Below are positions 32,294 to 36,805 of a DNA stretch of 36,805 nt, in pieces (position 1 is the stretch's first letter; every line of letters begins with the position of its first letter). Origin of the DNA: Pleurotus djamor (Eukaryota; Basidiomycota; Agaricomycetes; Agaricales; Pleurotaceae). Made by a program: the position numbers and the translations under genes. The DNA is taken from NCBI GenBank assembly GCA_029747585.1, contig JAPEVF010000455.1:1-36805 (forward strand), in the 5' to 3' direction. The notes below the pieces were generated by a model. That model was given only the letters and a program-made list of their open reading frames with translations, had not been told where the DNA came from and searched no databases.

Positions 32294-33784
32294 ATGTCCT
32301 CAGGTTTATCATGGCTCCAGCCTTTCTTTGCGAAGAAACCGAAGAGCAATCAATTACTGCCGCCAGAACTCGTCATGCTCATCATCCAAGACTCCGAATT
32401 GGCCGACCTATACTCGTTCGCCATGACTTGCCGTTATTTCCAGAGTATTTGCTTACCTATCTGCTTGAAACGCTCTGGGATAGATATATCTGCGCCCACG
32501 TTGTTTCTTCAGCCATCATCATTTGGTCGATCGCTCAATGCATTGGCATCCTCTCAAATACTCCATGGATTCCAATACAAACTTATCCAGTGCTTTTTAC
32601 CTTCGTGTCGTTTGGATACGGAAGGATGCATTGGTCGTTTGTCTATTCTTCGTAGAGTTATCTCGCAGATGGGCGGGATCGAAAAACTTCGCGTTGACAT
32701 CAACATCGCTGAGATGCCTTCAAGTTCTGGGACCGCAATGTTTCCACGGGCAATTCTCCGGTCGCACGTGAGGTGGCACTCAGAAATGACGAGCCTCTTA
32801 TACACTGCAGCATGTAAGGCAAGGTGCCTCCATGTCTGCCTCTCAGGCTACGTCACGCCTATCCTCCTGGAATATTTGAATCTCCTTCCGAACCCATTTT
32901 CTCGGCCGCCTGGCTGGGGTGCATCAGACCTCAAGCTCGAGGCCATGAGCTTCACCAATTTGGAAACACTTCCATCCTCTATTGCCGCCCATCTGGTAAC
33001 AGTCACGTCAATAACCTCGCTGAGGTTATCTGGTGCCTTGTGCGCGTCCCTCGGCCACCTAAATCTCATCACCCTACCAAATTTGCTTCACTTTGAAGTG
33101 GATGGTTACAGAGTCCCTCCCACCTCCCATTTATGTTCTTTCTTTTCCCGACACCCTTCCATCACCACACTACAGTTAGATATCGGACTCTCTCTCTGGG
33201 ATAGCGATACTTGGCCCTCTGGTCACGAGTCGATTTCACCTAAATACCTTCCAAAAGCTTCGACACTCTCCGCCGATGTCGCATCCGCTACTTGGCTGCT
33301 ACACAACGCGAAAAGCTTGCCGTCCCTGGAGAACGTCACCATATCAGCGGCTTACATCGGAGCGAAGCTCATTCCCGATGTTCAGCTTCACCGCCGATTA
33401 TGGGCTGGGCTAGCTAGTCGCGCAAAAAGTAGCCTCAGTAACCTTACACTCAGAGATACCGAGGTTATTGGCCGCTTGATTGTGGCTACATCGCCGTTCT
33501 CTGCCGTTCCAGAAGAACCTCTCCCGTCTATCCTCATTCTCACACTGGAAGGAGGTCGACTCAATGCCCCCGATTCCTATCCACTACATACCAGTATATT
33601 GAACGCCTTACCAGCGTGGATCGCTAAATTATTTCCTTCTTTGCGGAAATTGGACCTCATGCACATGAAACTACGCGTTCCGGCAGCGATAGAGAACGCG
33701 TTCGTGTTTAGCATGAACGAACAATGCCCTTACGCAGGGGTTGACCATAACATCGAGAGGTTACCTCACGGCGCTGGACCGTGA
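32294..33784 (+). CDS. F-box protein, intronless
   Basis: A single-exon gene of 496 aa. The F-box lies at about 20-65 (LLPPELVMLIIQDSELADLY, then SFAMTCRYFQSIC); it should bind Skp1 in an SCF ubiquitin ligase. The rest alternates short hydrophobic strands and helices (TSLRLSGALCASLGHLNLIT, LSNLTLRDTEVIG, LFPSLRKLDLMHMK), as in degenerate leucine-rich repeats of Agaricomycete F-box proteins, and probably chooses the substrate, which is unknown. The frame is open further upstream (from about 32213) but without an ATG, so I start at 32294. The lack of introns is unusual next to its neighbours and could reflect a retrocopy origin. Confidence 0.85.
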   Translation: MSSGLSWLQPFFAKKPKSNQLLPPELVMLIIQDSELADLYSFAMTCRYFQSICLPICLKRSGIDISAPTLFLQPSSFGRSLNALASSQILHGFQYKLIQCFLPSCRLDTEGCIGRLSILRRVISQMGGIEKLRVDINIAEMPSSSGTAMFPRAILRSHVRWHSEMTSLLYTAACKARCLHVCLSGYVTPILLEYLNLLPNPFSRPPGWGASDLKLEAMSFTNLETLPSSIAAHLVTVTSITSLRLSGALCASLGHLNLITLPNLLHFEVDGYRVPPTSHLCSFFSRHPSITTLQLDIGLSLWDSDTWPSGHESISPKYLPKASTLSADVASATWLLHNAKSLPSLENVTISAAYIGAKLIPDVQLHRRLWAGLASRAKSSLSNLTLRDTEVIGRLIVATSPFSAVPEEPLPSILILTLEGGRLNAPDSYPLHTSILNALPAWIAKLFPSLRKLDLMHMKLRVPAAIENAFVFSMNEQCPYAGVDHNIERLPHGAGP

Positions 33785-34084
33785 CCATCGTCGTCGATAC
33801 TGAGAATCTTGTTTCGATGCCGATTATCTTATCATCCATCTCCGATCAGACCACCAGCGCTGCTTCCGATCTGAACAACCCTCTGTCATTCCATACAACA
33901 ATATTAATCGTGCGCAGATCCAATGCCTTTGTCCCTCAAACTCAACCTCAAGTGATAGCGATCTTAACACTCAGGACTCAGGTCCCTCATCAGTCGTGGG
34001 ATCTTGGGGACTCGTCCCTGCCAATGCGGTAGCTTGGCCACAGCCATCGTCATGGCGCGTCCGATCCCTTGTCTTCCTTCCATC
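33785..34084. other. Intergenic between the two F-box genes
   Basis: 300 bases with no separate gene. The frame of the second F-box gene stays open upstream, including an ATG at 34052 that would add 11 residues. Confidence 0.5.
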
Positions 34085-35308
34085 ATGTCAAATTCCGTCC
34101 CTCCCATTCATCCAGTCCTACCAGCAGAACTTTGGTTCCAAATCCTATCTTACCTCTGTAACGCCCAGCTGCGTAGCCTTCGATGCCTCAATCGACTCTT
34201 CTACAACGTCGCTCTGGACGCACATTATGGAAGCCTTGTTATGCCTGATTACGAAGGCCTTTCTCCACTCCTCAAGGAACTCGAAAAGCCCAGGTTAACT
34301 CGACAATCATCTCATTGTTTCCCGTCCTCTTACATTGCCTATTAGAGTTATTACCCCGATACCCCGCGTCCATGATCTGTTTCTATACCTTTACACCTCC
34401 AAACCAGACACTCTCCTGTTGGATCCCACTCTACTACGAAAATGGCAATACAAGTTCTCGAAGTTGATCGATGCCAAAGGTCTTCAGCCAACCTACGTGC
34501 CAAATAATTTGGAGAAACTGAGGGTTTTGATGGAGGGCATGGTCAACCTTACGAGATATCACGTCCAACTCGGTCACCATTCCCATGCAGCAAGACTGGC
34601 GATCGAAACCACATTCATCAGTTCCTCGCTAAAGATGTTAGCCGGCCGTCTGGAGTACTTGGATGTCTCTATACCAGCCAACGTATTACAGGACCTATCC
34701 CCTGTTTCAACTCCCTTCGAGCGTCTTCAACGCCTCTCGTTGATCATCGAGGCCCCGAAACCGCTCACCGATGATGAAGCCACGTCCCTTCGGAAGTTCC
34801 TCAATCACCTCGGCGGGACAGTTCATTCCTTTTCGCTTGACATCATCCCCAAGGGGCCAAACTCAACGATCCAAGGCTTCGGTACGCTTCCTTGCAACTT
34901 TCCAGCTACATGACGTCTCACCACCCCTTTACTTCAGGTTCTGTGAAGCTTCCAATGTTGAAGAGAGCTACTCTCAGTGCGGAATTCACTCACGCCAGTG
35001 GTCACGAAGTAGTCGACTTCATCAACGCCCATGGTCACATCCTTGAGGAGCTTGATTTCCAACCCATCATATCCACGTTCGACGAGGTTCTCCCGCTCAG
35101 TTCCATTCGCTGTCCGAACCTGAGAAGACTTCGGCTTCGGCTTAACACTTTACTTCCTCAACACTGGGCGATTCTGTGGAAAGGATCCTTCTGTTTTCCC
35201 AAGCTGATGCAACTTGATATCCACAAATTTTGTTTACCTGATGGTCGGCAGCAAACGCGGGACTTTTGCGAGGAATTCGTACGATCCTGTAACAATGAAA
35301 TGTCTTGA
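34085..35308 (+). CDS. F-box/LRR-like protein
   Basis: Exons 34085-34293, 34346-34881 and 34938-35308 give 371 aa. The F-box lies at about 11-50 (LPAELWFQILSYLCNAQLRS, then LRCLNRLFYNVAL). The C-terminal part shows repeated L..L.L segments (LEYLDVSIPANVL, FERLQRLSLIIE, LKRATLSAEF, LEELDFQP, LRRLRLRLNTL), fitting leucine-rich-repeat-like substrate recognition. It is shorter than the F-box protein upstream and has two introns where that one has none, so the two are not a recent duplication. A role as an SCF substrate adaptor is inferred from the family. The start could also be the in-frame ATG at 34052. Confidence 0.85.
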
Positions 35309-36478
35309 TTAATTGTCCTTGGCCTATCCTAATGGTGGACGGGCTACGCTTTCTCACTAGCGACCGCCGTTGGCGCTTAGGGTACCTTGCTTGCGACGGC
35401 CCCATACGATTACCATTTGCGCCGGATGATTTTCGAAAAAATGTTTTCAGTATGATGATGAAAACCGCTGTAATGCTGACGGCCAATATAATGACCTAGC
35501 AGCATCATTTACTTACACATGAGGGACTCGTGAGTCGTGAGCACTGAGTACTGAGGTCTTTCATGATGACATCCAAAAGTCGCCATGTTGACGGACTCCC
35601 TTTTTATATTCACAAATACCCGCAGTCGAACTGAGCGATGTACAGGTAAACCTCGTAAGAATCTGTTCGCAAATTGCATGGCCAGCGTCTTCCAAATAGC
35701 CAGAGTGGTGTCACAAATTTAGCTCCTTAGCTATGCTGCCGCTGGTCAACCGCACAGCGATGACTCGGAGGTTCTTCCCCTTGAGTCTTGACGAGAGCTC
35801 GACACCCTCCCTTGAATAGGCCATTCAATGCCTTATCATCATCCCTCGTTGTCAGAGTAGTCACCCCTGCGGATTCCTACTCGGTTTGGTTGTCTGGCGC
35901 GTCGACTCAGGAGAAGCGGGTTGTTTAATGAACGACCAGTCGTTAATTCATTGTCAACCAGTCAAGCACGGGGAGTTGCGCATACATTGTTGTTGGGAGT
36001 TGAACTTGCAAGTCAGCCCACGAAAAGGGAGAGGCAGCTGAGATAAAACAGCCTCGACACTGAAGGGACAGAGAGGGGGAAGAGCGCGTGACACGGAGAT
36101 TAGAAATATTAGAACCGAAGACAGTTCCCACACGTACTATATATGGGTTTTTTGGGTAGGGGGGGACCTTGCAAGCAAGGTAACTAAAGGTGTGGTCCGA
36201 CCAAGAACCAGCGCCCGTCAAGTCCTTGTACGAGGAAAATCGCCCTTTATGGAACGCACTCAAGCAATCACCACGAGACATCCAATACGAACGACTGTGG
36301 ATTGGAGTAGGTGACCGCCACGCGTTGCCTATGGCCCTGTCCACATTGTGGCATGAGCATGAGCATCGACACTGGGGTGATGGAAAGGCCTTACCCGGGA
36401 GCCACCGTCGCTGGATGTAATCCATGCGTCCGATTTAAAAGCTCTAAATACGGTTCGGCNGGTTGAAATATAGGTGAA
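35309..36478. other. Intergenic, no confident gene
   Basis: About 1.17 kb. A frame at 36190-36420 (plus) reads in a protein-like way (YERLWIGVGDRHALPMALST) but lacks an ATG and splice partners. A G-rich stretch and a TATATATG sit near 36137-36170. One N is at 36460. Confidence 0.45.
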
Positions 36479-36756
36479 TCAGAATAGTACGATATCAGTA
36501 GCTGGTTTAGTAGATATTCCCAGTGGAAATCGTTGGGGCGCACCTAGTCTTTGTTCGCCGAGGCCCGTGGAAAAGACCGTCAAGTTGCTGATAGGAATGT
36601 TATCCTGGGGGAGAGGCTAGGTACATGATGTCTCAGTCAATAGCAAGTTTCGGAGGGATAAGAGCATACTTGAACGAGAAGCGTCCCATCGACTTCTTTG
36701 AAGACGCCTAGGTTCCACCAAGTGTCACTCGTAAGGTCAGGATCCAAGGAAGTATC
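36479..36756 (-). CDS. 3' end of an unidentified gene, cut by the window edge
   Basis: Two exons fit on the minus strand: 36756-36670 and 36604-36479, joined by a 65-nt GT-AG intron (36605-36669) and ending in TGA. They encode the last 70 residues (DTSLDPDLTSDTWWNLGVF ... STKPATDIVLF). An acceptor (GCATAG) precedes the first of them, so more exons lie beyond 36805. I do not recognise the protein. Consistent phase across the intron is the main support. Confidence 0.45.
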
Positions 36757-36805
36757 CTATGCAGTGAGAAATTGGTTCGCGGACAGAACGGAGATCAAAG
36801 AGAGC

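Noticed and set aside
36190..36420. 76-codon frame with protein-like sequence
   Set aside because: Begins at GTG with no ATG in frame and has no supported splice partners; kept only as a note.
1..36805. tRNA genes, CRISPR arrays, transposase or terminal inverted repeats
   Set aside because: Looked for TTCGA-type T-loop cores, evenly spaced repeats and transposase-like frames on both strands; found nothing that met a minimum standard.

Overview
This window reads as nuclear DNA of a mushroom-type basidiomycete (Agaricomycotes-like). Almost every gene is broken by GT-AG introns of about 50-60 bases, genes are packed on both strands, and the families present fit that group: an MLKL-N-terminal-like helical protein pair, F-box proteins, a GT61 glycosyltransferase and a secreted protein of a type I associate with Agaricomycetes. 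Isolated N bases (1550, 2313, 3173, 3410, 10174, 36460) point to a draft assembly. I rebuilt gene models by hand from splice sites, reading frame and family alignment from memory. All full-length models below close in frame.

Layout: 1-6787 is gene-poor, with simple repeats and a G/T- and purine-biased + strand. 6788-9946 (-) is glycyl-tRNA synthetase (10 exons), with an upstream in-frame ATG that could add a mitochondrial presequence. 11566-14682 (+) holds two tandem paralogues: helical MLKL-like N-terminus, disordered Ser/Pro linker, and an almost invariant Asn-rich motif plus basic tail. 15165-18335 (+) holds two tandem short-chain dehydrogenases with the same exon map. 19296-21926 (+) is a 14-exon secreted protein of unknown function. 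22420-25427 (-) is a DUR3-type urea/H+ or Na+ symporter with 17 exons, including 6-nt and 10-nt exons.

25428-26316 is the divergent promoter between DUR3 and the next gene. It carries four GATAAG sites, which suggests nitrogen control. 26317-28535 (+) is a GT61/DUF563 glycosyltransferase with a putative 31-nt intron. 28937-29980 (+) is a small multi-pass membrane protein. 30241-32100 (-) is an uncharacterised protein with a C-terminal four-helix membrane region, divergent (193 bp) from an intronless F-box protein (32294-33784, +). A second F-box/LRR-like gene follows (34085-35308, +). The right edge holds the 3' end of one more gene on the minus strand.

Most of these genes look functionally unrelated, as is normal in fungal chromosomes. 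The most interesting local unit is the MLKL-like tandem pair, whose three-part architecture resembles fungal regulated-cell-death effectors with amyloid-type motifs (inference). It lies beside a second tandem duplication (the SDRs), so 11.5-18.3 kb has undergone repeated local duplication.
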